Shown one piece after another: positions 54,301 through 63,700 of a stretch of 64,000 nt of DNA. The DNA is from Numida meleagris. Lineage: Eukaryota; Chordata; Aves; Galliformes; Numididae. Positions within the stretch are counted from its first letter, which is position 1, and each line of letters begins with the position of its first letter. The DNA lies in the NCBI RefSeq assembly GCF_002078875.1, contig NC_034414.1, forward strand, positions 8,417,993 to 8,481,992. The letters run 5' to 3'. Position numbers and translations under genes: made by a program. Below the pieces are notes generated by a model, which had not been told where the DNA came from, did not search any database, and saw nothing but the letters and a program-made list of their open reading frames with translations.

Positions 54301-55481
54301 GCAAAGGTACATGGCATGCACAGCCTTGCAATGACAGTGCAACTAGCTGCAAACGCATCATGCAATGTGTTTGTCTGAAAGTCTTTCAAGGAGGGATGAA
54401 TTTAAGGAATCTTTGCGCTTGATCATTCTCCCCTCCGAACTTTCAGAAGCAGGCCCACTGAGGTGTATGGGTTGCACAGGCTTTATGTTAGAGGATCCCT
54501 TGTGAAACTTCTTTGTTCCTCTTTATCAGACTGAGAGAGAAAACATCTATCTCCTTTCAAAGGATCGATGTTTAACATGGCTTAAAAAAAAAAGTTTGCT
54601 TTTTTTTTCCACTTGCATTAACTATTCTAGTGTGCATATTGAGGTGACTGGTTCCCAGAGTAATTGGCTTACGCTGGTAAGAAGGTGCTGGACTCAGTGC
54701 AGAAATCTTCTCTGGCTTGCAGCCAAGAGCAGGTTGTGCAACTAATGCCAGCTAAAACAGTAAAGGGGCTATTGGTTATGTTTTTGAAACAAAACAAAAC
54801 AAAAAACCCTGCAACCAAAACGGTTGTATTTTAGTATCTTCGAACTAATGGGTCTCCTCTTGTTCTCCAGCCTTTTAGTCTGGCTAACAGGAGAATTCTG
54901 TAATGAAAAGTTTCTTTATTTTATGCTAGCCAGAACATTACAAGCTACAGTCAAGAGATAGCTTGGCCTTGAAAGCCTGAGTCAAAAACAGAAGTTTTTC
55001 TCTCTAGGACAACCGGATCATAGTTGGCCAGCTTGCCTGGGGAGGTGTGTAGATCAGGAAATGAAAGAGGTGAGAACTTAGGAACGAGCAGATGACATAG
55101 GCTGGACTGGGAGGAGCAGAGCTGTCTGGGAAGCAAATGCTTCCGAGGAGAAACCTGTTTCATAAGGTCAGGTGGGAAGTAATGTGTGCTGTCAGTCTGT
55201 GAAGAATCAGAACTGCACACAAGCATACCTGGCATGTATAATCATCTCATTTTTTAACATAACCTCACTGAAAACCCTCAAGCATGCACTGACTTGTACA
55301 AGCCAGCATGTGAGAAGCTGTGGCACTCCTCTCCGCTGCGGCCTCCAAGTGTTGTCCCCCTGTGCTGGGCTGGGGGACGCCAGCTCTCCAATGCCACTTA
55401 CATGCTGTGCAAGTGCATGGCAAAAGCCAAATGGAGCTTGAAGTGTAAATGGACTGAAAAGAAGAAACGAGTGATCACGTT

Positions 55482-55600
55482 TCACAGATGGGGAATTGAT
55501 TTATAAAGAAGTTAAGTGGCTTGCTCAAGATTTCACAGAAAAGACTAGACAGCATTAGCTTTTAATGTGGATCTGATGATTTCCAGTTTAGCATCATAAG
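55482..55600 (-). mobile_element. MIR-like SINE remnant
   Basis: TCACAGATGGGGAATTGATT, then GAAGTTAAGTGGCTTGCTCA and AGATTTCACAG, follows the reversed MIR core closely (CAGATGAGGAAACTGAGG... GTTAAGTGACTTGCCCAAGGTCACAC in the family). Such elements are scarce and ancient in birds. Confidence 0.6.
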
Positions 55601-56455
55601 CACAGGAGTATTATTCTGCCTCACAGCAGACATTTATGGATTATGGAGAAATTGGGATGAAAGGGAATTTAATGATGCTGAGGGAATTCTTGGTGCTACC
55701 ATGACATAAGTAGAACACAGCAATGCTGATAAGCAATAGGAGTAAACAGTGCTTTCAGTTAATAATATTGAACAGCATATTTGAGTTCTACCCTTTGTAT
55801 TTCCTCATGCAATGGTCTTTAAGCCAGAGACACAATAACTGCTGATAAAAAAAAAAAAAAAAAGGTTTTCATATTTTAACTAGAAGTAATTTTCCTCCTC
55901 TGTATTTGCTGGTCTGTTTTCTACTTTAAAAAAGAGCAGATACTGTGGAAGTTCTTAGTAGAGGAAGAAAGTTGTTGCTGAAGTTCCGAAAAAAGCAGTA
56001 GAAAAAGTATAAATAATTCATTTTATTCTTTCTCTTCTTGAAGTATTAGTAAGTTCGGCATATTTTTCTGGAAATATGAGATAGTTATCTTATTTGCTGC
56101 TACAGCAACATAATGTGCGCTTACACAGCTATGGTCCATTGTGACAGAGTGCTTTGTCTCATGGCATGTTAATGTTAAACAATTACAGGATTCTGGCAAT
56201 CATTTTAGGCTGAGTTATTAAACTTGGAATTTTTTATTACTATATAATTTGTGGTCCTTCTGTTGGTGGCTTTTTTCATGTTGTTGTTATTTTGTCTCTT
56301 TTTAGATTTGACTACTTGAGAGCTTGTAGTAGTTTAATCAACATGGAGATGGAGTATTCCCCTGCGTGAAGACTCTTGTTTTGCTGAAGGAACAGATTTT
56401 TACATCTTGGCAAACTGATGCTTCTTCTTAATATCTAATTCTTTCCTTTGTGCAG

Positions 56456-56639
56456 AAGAACTCAAGGAGAAACTAAGGAAGTATGTTGATGAAGTGAATG
56501 CCCGGAAGCCTGGTTTCATCAAGATTGTCCGACATAGCAAACAAGAAGGGCTGATTAGGTCTCGAGTTAGTGGATGGAGAGTAGCCACAGCACCGGTAGT
56601 TGCTCTCTTTGATGCCCATGTGGAATTCAATGTGGGATG
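56456..56639 (+). CDS. GALNT18: GALNT18-like GalNAc-transferase, third visible exon (metal-binding DAH)
   Basis: The exon has 184 bases between acceptor TTTGTGCAG (ends 56455) and donor GTATGT (from 56640). It completes a split Glu codon and encodes 60 codons (residues 121-180, ELKEKLRKYVDEVN to EFNVG). It ends with TG of a split tryptophan codon. Residues 145-160 (RHSKQEGLIRSRVSGW) form the conserved arginine-rich GLI.R motif. FDAHVEFN (171-178) contains the Asp-X-His of GalNAc-transferases, whose Asp and His coordinate Mn2+ together with the UDP diphosphate. The sequence EELKEKL...VRHSKQEGLIRSRVSGW matches what I recall of GALNT18 much better than GALNT9 or GALNT17. The reading frame continues about 30 codons past the donor, but the splice phase supports the stated end. 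Confidence 0.97.
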
Positions 56640-56922
56640 GTATGTGTCTCCTTGTACTTCTTTAAAGAAGGCACGTTTTCTAAGCACTGTTTATAAATCA
56701 CTAAATGCTATTTCTCTTGCACATAGAGGGTGAATTAGCATTCTGATACATTTAATAAAAAGTTTCAGAGATGGGCATATTCATGAAAAAGGCATTTGTG
56801 CTATGTAATGTAATCTAGGTATATTTTTCCTAGTGTGTTATCTACAGGTGTAATTACAGTGTATTTAAGTATATTGGAAAACTGCATGTTAAGTGAGCTC
56901 CTGTTTCCTGTACCTAAAATCA

Positions 56923-56976
56923 CACAGAATCACAGAATTGTAGGGGCTGGAAGGGACCTCCAGAGATCATTGAAAA
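56923..56976 (-). mobile_element. CR1 3'-tail scrap, antisense
   Basis: CACAGAATCACAGAATTGTA followed by GGGGCTGGAAGGGACCTCCA and GAGATCATT is a reversed CR1 3' terminus of about 50 bp; the remainder is missing. Confidence 0.85.
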
Positions 56977-57810
56977 TATCTGAATCTATTGTGTATTAAG
57001 TGTATTAGTAAGTTGTAAAGGGTAATTTTGGCATGAAGAAACTGAGAAAGGTAGGCTGGTTACAGATATGAGGGAACAGTTTGCAGTTAGAAGCAGCACA
57101 CTTATTATTCAGGTTTTGCTCCTTTGTGATTCTTGAGTTCTCTTCAAATCTCAGGGCAATATTTTAAATTGTTCTCAGGAAACAGAAAATGCTTAACATT
57201 TGTGTATCTTCCAAATATCCAAATAATGGCTTGTAAAACTACTGAGAAAAATTCTATTTTCTATGCCTGTGCTTTTCAGAAATCAGCTCCCTCCAGTAGT
57301 GCCCCTTATGGGCAAAGGGTTGGAGGAAATTGACCTTCTTTTAATAAAAAATAATGTTTCTTTTATGTTCTACAGTGTAAACAAAGAAGTGTCATTTTGT
57401 CTCTGAGGTTGCTGCTCTGTGCAAAAGTAGCACGTAACTAAAAACATACTTTTAAAATCGTATGATCTAGACTTAATATCTTTGTTTTTTTTCTTGAGTA
57501 AAAAAGATTGTAAAAAGGCAGGAGGTGCTGTCCATAGGATAAATCTATTGTTAAATCTGATCTTGATAATATTGAGAGCCTGAAGTTATTGTTACTTGGT
57601 AGCAAGGATGTAAACGCTCTGTAATATGCAGATAGTAATTTCTTAAGTACTCCAGCTAACATTAAGGATAATAACAGGGCATCCTTGAAAAAATAGTGTA
57701 GTGTGTTATTTTGGGGCAGATCTTGCTCTGTCCAATCTCCACCTCAAAGGAAAGAGAGCTCTGAATGTCTAACTGTTCTTTCTGAAATGCACAGCGTTAG
57801 TTGGTATGTC

Positions 57811-58026
57811 CATCTGACATAGTCTTCTCTTCTCTTCTCTTCTCTTCTCTTCTCTTCTCTTCTCTTCTCTTCTCTTCTCTTCTCTTCTCTTCTCTTCTCT
57901 TCTCTTCTCTTCTCTTCTNTTCTCTTCTCTTCTCTTCTCTTCTCTTCTCTTCTCTTCTCTTCTCTTCTCTTCTCTTCTCTTCTCTTCTCTTCTCTTCTCT
58001 TCTCTTCTTTTTTTTTTTTTTTTTAG
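57811..58026 (+). promoter_or_regulatory. Unusual 3' splice region: distant branch-point candidate plus 200-nt polypyrimidine tract
   Basis: CTGAC at 57814-57818 fits the vertebrate branch-point pattern (yUnAy), with the branching A at 57817. One AG follows at 57821-57822, too close to that A to be a normal acceptor. After that there is no A and no AG until TTTTAG at 58021-58026. The AG-free interval is what is expected of acceptors that use distant branch points. The only alternative would be a non-adenine branch inside the tract. The assignment of the branch point is inference. Confidence 0.65.
57823..58007 (+). repeat. (TCTTC)n pentanucleotide microsatellite, about 37 copies, followed by a T-run
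   Basis: A perfect 5-bp repeat of 185 bases, interrupted only by an ambiguous base (N) at 57919, then 17 T to 58024. On the other strand it is (GAAGA)n. Homopurine/homopyrimidine mirror symmetry of this length is known to favour triplex (H-DNA) structure. The N and the perfect repetition suggest that the true allele length is not reliably resolved in this assembly. Confidence 0.98.
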
Positions 58027-58224
58027 GGCTGAACCAGTGCTCACTAGGATAAAGGAAAACAGAAAAAGGGTCATTTCTCCATCATTTGATAACATTAAGT
58101 ACGATAATTTTGAAATAGAAGAATATCCCCTCTCAGCACAAGGGTTTGACTGGGAGCTATGGTGCCGTTACTTGAACCCTCCTAAGTCATGGTGGAAACT
58201 GGAGAACACAACTGCTCCAATAAG
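58027..58224 (+). CDS. GALNT18: GALNT18-like GalNAc-transferase, fourth visible exon (core of catalytic domain)
   Basis: The exon has 198 bases between TTTTAG (ends 58026) and donor GTAATG (from 58225). It completes a Trp codon, encodes 65 codons (residues 182-246, AEPVLTRIKENRKRV to LENTTAPI), then ends with AG of a split arginine codon. It holds the conserved block W-AEPVL.RI.E and SPSFDNIKYDNFEIEEYPL. It also holds GFDWELWCRYLNPPKSWW, where typical family members have a similar FDW..... segment that shapes the acceptor and UDP-GalNAc pocket. The sequon N241-T-T is present. Length is a multiple of three, but skipping would create TGA at the new junction. It is preceded by an extraordinary pyrimidine tract that raises the question of how efficiently it is included. 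Confidence 0.97.
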
Positions 58225-60668
58225 GTAATGTGCCACTGTGACCTAGATTAGTGTACCACAGGAAATGCTCATCTAGATGTGACAGATGGTGAGTGGTCTC
58301 AGCTATGTAATAGGTTTACTGACTGTAATGTTAAATTAGATGTTAAATTAGTTAGATGTCCTTGAGCTGTCCTCTTTTGCTTTTCTTCTTGGCTCCCAAC
58401 ACGTTCATTAAGAAAACTTTTATCAGGAGATCTTTTAAAATAGGTTTCATTGTTATTAGCGTGGGGCTACACACTTAGCCGAAGTGAAATAGTAGACTTG
58501 AATGCTCAGCAGCCCTCCGGTCTCCAAATGTTGTCTTCTAATTTAGTGGTAATGGGCCAGTAACAACATTTTCTTTGCAAATGCATTATATAACAGAATC
58601 ACTCTAACAGCTGTATTCTTTATAATACTGCCACATAGCTTTATAGCTTTGTTCTGTCATAGGAGTTAATGCCGGTTGACCAACAGCATGTTAGCAACTA
58701 CTTATTAAATCCTTACTTTGATACAATCTACCTCTGTATTTGCTTTTCTTGTCTGGAGTGCTGTCAGACTAACACAGAACAATATCTCCTTATCTCTGGA
58801 AGGCAGATAGAATCTGAATCCCCCCTGCATCTCTGCTGTCTAGGCATTCATATCAAGGAGATTGTTAGTACCTGTACTCTAGCTCTCTGCAGAATCAAAG
58901 GATGAAGACTGTTTTTACCAGCTGCAAAGCAGAACCTTAAGTAGCAGTGGCTGCATGAGGGATTCATCAGTAGCAATCAGTTACTTGTTCCATGCAGTCT
59001 GTACAAGGCATATCTTTCATCCAGCAGTTCTCTTGTTGGGAGTTGTTGGCTTAGACACACTGGACTGTTCTGACCCAGCTGATGGTTATTTGAACAGGAC
59101 TTGGAATTGCAAAGTAGTAGCTAAAAATTCACAGGTTCGCCACTGACATAAAGAGGTGGTAATTTCCACATCATTAGAAGTGTTTCATAGTTTTAATGAA
59201 CTGTGTTAGTAATATGAAAATACTTTGAAATATTGTACTAATTCCTGGAGAGGCAAACTTGTATTAACTGTGATGGCTCTTTAGGGAAAGGTAGTTATGC
59301 TCAATGAAGAAGAAATCTTCAGTTCCATTTTATCCCAAAACTCTGTATTTTGGAGTAAATGTCCTTTAAGAATATTGCATGTTTAGTTTTGTGGGGTTTT
59401 TTTTAGTTATTTTTTTCTAGCCCTTTCTTTCCCTTTAGCCTTTTTTTCCGGTGAGATACGATGTGTCCATGTGCTGGATAATTAATTTTTTTTTTTAAAG
59501 CCGCATGTATTGATGGTATCTGTCATGCCTTTAAATATGCCTTTGGAATTATTAAAAAAAAAAAAAAGTATTCTGAAAAATACTTGAAAAACAAAAACAA
59601 CAGTTAATTTCTTCATTTGTAAATATATCAGAAACAATCTTTCATTGTTGTGAAGCATGTACTATAGCACTTCAAATTAAAGTCAGAAATGTATATATTT
59701 CTGTAGAATTTTACAGCTTGTGATTAAGACATCCTGTAATGTGTTTGAAAGCAGATGTCTACGCTTATTGCAGCTTGATTGTTTCTAGTAATGCAGGGTG
59801 ATTTCCCATGTACTGCTAATTAATATCCTGTTGTTCCCAGAGTTTCTGATACCCAGATAATAATCAGAAAAGACATTTTATTTCTTGTCAGTCTGCATTA
59901 TGAGGTAGGAAAACAATTGAAAATTCCACACTACTCCGCATTCTCCTCCACTGCGTTTCCTACAGGTAAAATTAAACGCAGTGGTTGAACTCTTACCTTC
60001 TTAATATTAGCTCTTCTTAGTAGAAGTTGGCTAATTCAGGTCATGACATAAATAGAGCTTACAGGTTTGGTAAAGATATGTGACTTGTTTAAATTTGGTT
60101 CAGCACAATAGACTGGTGTTACAGAATATTGGTAGGTTAGGCATTTCTTGAGTCAGAATTGCAGAAGCTGACCTGGAAGTTCCTATTCAAGCAATTACTT
60201 CTTTAAAATATGCTTAAAGATGAATGTTTTCTTAAATACAGACGAACATAGCTTCTGGCCAAACACACAAAACCATGCACCATTGGGTAGCCTTGTTAAT
60301 TACCACAGACAAGAAACCTGGGAACTTAGCAGAGGCAGACTGCTCCACATTTTGGCTACAATGTCTGATGCACCAGAAACAAAGCTGGGGTTCTTGGATC
60401 TAGTACTCTGAGCACTTAAATCCTATGTGTTCTGGTGAATGTGTTTGTCCAGTAATTTTGAATCTATTTTCCCTCAGTCGTGCTTATTTCATTACAGAAT
60501 CAAGGACACTGGAAGACAAACCTGTCTAAATCTCTTTAAGAAAGAGATTTCTTCTAAGAATCTGTCTGACATGCTCTTTGACCCAGCAATGATAAATTTA
60601 ATTTCTGAATAATACAAATACATGTATTCTACCTGTTAATTTCAGTTTCTCTTGCTTTTTTCTTCCAG
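58225..60668 (+). other. Intron of 2,444 bases between visible exons 4 and 5
   Basis: From donor GTAATG (58225) to acceptor TTTTTTCTTCCAG (ending 60668). It contains T-runs, A-runs (about 59553-59567) and one perfect 11-bp inverted repeat (59948-59984). Open frames up to about 78 codons have no recognisable content. Confidence 0.92.
59948..59984. repeat. Perfect 11-bp inverted repeat, 15-base loop
   Basis: CCACTGCGTTT (59948-59958) and AAACGCAGTGG (59974-59984) are exact reverse complements. Each arm keeps a CpG. The stem could form in the pre-mRNA of the host gene. It is too short for a typical miRNA hairpin and no terminal duplication suggests a transposon. Confidence 0.8.
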
Positions 60669-60783
60669 AAGTCCTGCATTAATTGGGTGCTTCATAGTAG
60701 ACCGAGAATATTTCCAAGAGATTGGCTTACTAGATGAAGGCATGGAAGTATATGGAGGAGAAAATGTGGAACTTGGGATCAGG
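60669..60783 (+). CDS. GALNT18: GALNT18-like GalNAc-transferase, fifth visible exon (YGGEN motif)
   Basis: The exon has 115 bases between TTCTTCCAG (ends 60668) and donor GTAAGA (from 60784). It completes an Arg codon and encodes 38 codons (residues 248-285, SPALIGCFIVDREYF to VELGIR), ending on a codon boundary. LLDEGMEVYGGENVELGIR (268-285) is the family's Gal/GalNAc-T motif. Most active family members have WGGEN; tyrosine at this place (residue 275) defines the Y-subfamily GALNT8/9/17/18. SPALIGCF also departs from the TP..AGGLF form of canonical enzymes. Members of this subfamily are reported to show weak or undetectable activity in standard assays. The next exon, with the catalytic end and lectin repeats, was not found before 64000. 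Confidence 0.97.
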
Positions 60784-63700
60784 GTAAGAAACGTATACAC
60801 CTGATGCTGGTAGCTCACGTTTAAAATACAGCCTGATCTTCATTATGGGGTGGGGAAAAAATGTGGAGTCACCAAGATAGGGATGAATGCATGCAAAGAA
60901 AATGCATAACTCAAATAAAAGGGCAAAAGTTTGCATTTTTTTTAAGAGAGTTTATATGGTTAAAGGATAGAAATGCAGAAATGGGTATTCTTTCATACAG
61001 CCAACAATGCTAGAGTTCTGCACAGATGATAACTAAAACTCCCTGCTTGCCTGCAATCCCAGGCACAGTAAGGAAGATAGATTCTCATAGACTTAATGGA
61101 AAAAGCTTTTCTAGATTTGTTTATTTATTTAAATTAGGAAATTCTTACATTAGGAATTTCTAAGGAGAAAGCTAGAATATGCAAGCATTTATGCCACCTT
61201 ACCTCTGCAGGGGAATGAAGGTATTCATAAAGTACTGAAGTTGCACAAGAGCTCATTTTCTTCTTCCATCTGTGTACTGTTTGCAGTACTTCCTGTGATT
61301 TGTGTACCTCTTCTCTCTTCACAGCTAAATACCATCAAAAAATATAGTGCTGTTCCATTTGAGATTCATTTAGCTTTTTTTGATACAAAAGAAATTCCTG
61401 TCTTGATAGGTGGTAATGAAAAATGGAATGACGTGTGTTATAAAAGCTATATTCCAAAGCCTCCTATTGAAATGTTAGTGGACCATTGTATTTTGTGCAT
61501 TTTGGTTGCCAGAATAAAAATACATGGTTATATATTAGTTTAAAAAAAAAAAAAAGTGTCTTTAAAAATAAATAATTTTCTGATGAGACTGTGAGTAAAA
61601 CAACTAAAAAATACTCATTTTTTACTTTTGGGTTTCTGCAATTCTGTTCCTACCACCTGTCAGAGATAAAATGATATTGCAAGAAGACTGAAGGGCAGGT
61701 ACATTGTTCCATTAGAGCGCAGTTGTAAGGAAAGGGAGAGAGAAATGCAATACTGCTTCTTTTAATAACACCATTCTCCTGACTGTGAGAGCCAGAGAGC
61801 CTTATTCTATTCCTGAAACCCGATTTCACAGTTCAGTGTTGCATTGAGTTGAAAATTAGTGTCACTTTGATTTTACTTTTCTTTTTTCAACTGACAAAAC
61901 TAGTCTCCATGTGAGAGTAAGGAGTTTTATCTGGTTCTGCATCATGAGAAATATGTTATCCATTCTGCTGTACTTTGTCTTGCAGAAGTTGTTCTTGAAG
62001 AGTGCTTAGATAGGCAGGACCAGAGAGACACAAATCTCTTCATGTTTGAAACTTTGGAGCAGACTGGATCATTGGAATAAGGCCCAGCTCTGATTTCCTT
62101 ATGGCTTTTTTCCCTGTCTCCAGCGAAGCAGTGCCTGACCTACATAAAATACTTTCATCTCTAACAGATTGTAATGTGCAAGGTAGCATAATGTATGCTG
62201 CCTCATCTAACTTTATCCTGACTTGGATCTGTGTTCCTGGCTCTATCAAAACAAATTACTGAGCAGATTTTTCAGCAGGTTATTACCAACTCTTCTCACA
62301 ATTCTCAGCATATCCTAGATAATACCAGGATGAGTTTAAGTGTACAGTGCAGTATTAGAACTTCTGGGAATCACAGTATTATTTCTGCTGTTGCTAAGCT
62401 TTATAAGCAAGCTCCTATCCTCAGTCAGCTGCTTCTTCCTGCACTTCACAGGTATGTACCTGTGGCCATACACTGTTTCCTGACAAAATATGGGTGGCTG
62501 CTTAGAATGTGTTGTTGCAGTGTCAGCAGCTGTGTCGTTCATTTGCATCCCTAGTGCTCATCCTAAGTGGTGCCTCCTTTAGATAGGTCAGAAGGAGATT
62601 TCACACCAGATGTTCTGTCTCTGCAGCACCAAATAGTTACCTCTAGATTATCTGTGTCGCTTTCAGAGGCAGGGTCTACTATGAATCAGTAAAGGCAGTT
62701 GTTCTACAAAAACTATGTTGCAAATACATAATTAATGCAAAAAATAATGTTTCCGTTTTAAAAATGATGCTCTCAGGTTGTTCTGTTTGCTTCATCTTTC
62801 ATCACTATTTTCTTGGTTTAAAAAGCATCAAACTTCACCTACTATTCTGCTTTATGTTCTACATTACCATGTAGGGGTGGGGATATGAATTGTGCCCAAA
62901 ATGGCCTGGTGTCCAGGCTGAGAAGTAGGATGTTGTGTATTGCATTCTCTCATTTGATGGAGTTGAATTTGTTTGTTTTCTCCATGTCCTGAGTTTCTCA
63001 GCAGAAGTCAAATAGCCTGGTCCCTTTCCAGTATTTAGGTACTGGAAATCAATTCCTTCATTGAGAAATTTTATGCAGTAAGCATGTAAGAAAAAATATT
63101 TTCAGAATGAGGAAAATTTTGTTTATGAGAGTGGATAGCGATAGGACAAGAGGGAATGGTTTTAAACTGAGACTGGGGAGATTTAGGTTAGATATTAGGA
63201 TGAAGTTCTTCATGCAGAGGGTGGTGATGCACTGGAACATGTTGCCCAGGGAGGTTGTGGATGCCCCGTCCCTGGAGGCATTCAAGGCCAGGCTGGACGT
63301 GGCTCTGGGCAGCCTGGTCTAGTGGTTGGCGACCCTGCACACAGCAAGGGGGTTGAATCTAGATGATCTTTGAGGTCCTTTTCAACCCAGGCTATTCTAT
63401 GATTCTATGAAAGGTACCATTCAACTACAGAAACAGCAGTGAGAGTAAGGGTTGTTTGAGCTACCTGTTTATCTTAAGCTTGTTAAGTTGAACAAGGTCC
63501 TTATAGTACTATTTCATTCCAGAGGAAATAAAGCCACTGTTAGCCAAGCTCACACGTACCAGCTAGAGCATCATGCAATTACAGGACTGCATAAGCTGAT
63601 GTCTCTGTGCCTATGTGCAGAGGCAACGCCTTATTCTCTATTTGCTTTTTTGGCAGCGGCATCTTCAACAGTGTGAGATAAGATTTAATCTCCTAGCTGA

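Larger units (their letters stand above)
25022..56455 (+). other. Large intron of 31,434 bases between visible exons 2 and 3
   Basis: The intron starts at GTAAGA (25022) and ends at the acceptor CCTTTGTGCAG (ending 56455), after a clear pyrimidine-rich stretch. No additional exon is needed: the flanking split codon (G plus AA) yields glutamate and the protein reads NN-E-ELKEKL as expected for the family. It carries the longest CR1 of the window (25368-26150), two antisense solo LTRs (27939-28471 and 41995-42523), five further CR1 pieces and two possible MIR-like fragments. It also has A/T simple repeats (such as 27846-27880 and 46611-46624) and a pyrimidine-rich block near 32085-32630. Outside these I see unannotated AT-rich intron sequence with no supportable gene. 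Confidence 0.88.
56640..58026 (+). other. Short intron of 1,387 bases ending in a giant pyrimidine tract
   Basis: Runs from GTATGT (56640) to TTTTAG (ending 58026). It has a small antisense CR1 tail (56923-56976). From 57823 to 58024 it is all pyrimidine apart from one ambiguous base. The flanking codon (TG plus G) gives tryptophan, as required by the family sequence FNVGWAEP. Confidence 0.92.

Noticed and set aside
57769..58095. Lys/Arg/Glu-rich 108-codon frame (minus) and its Ser/Leu/Phe-rich counterpart (plus) over the microsatellite
   Set aside because: Any repeat made only of pyrimidines or only of purines lacks most stop codons. The frames are artefacts of (TCTTC)n and carry no independent coding evidence.
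62513..62560. Candidate next exon after TGTTGCAG near 62515
   Set aside because: The acceptor-like sequence is plausible, but the following frames do not encode the expected catalytic-domain continuation of the transferase.
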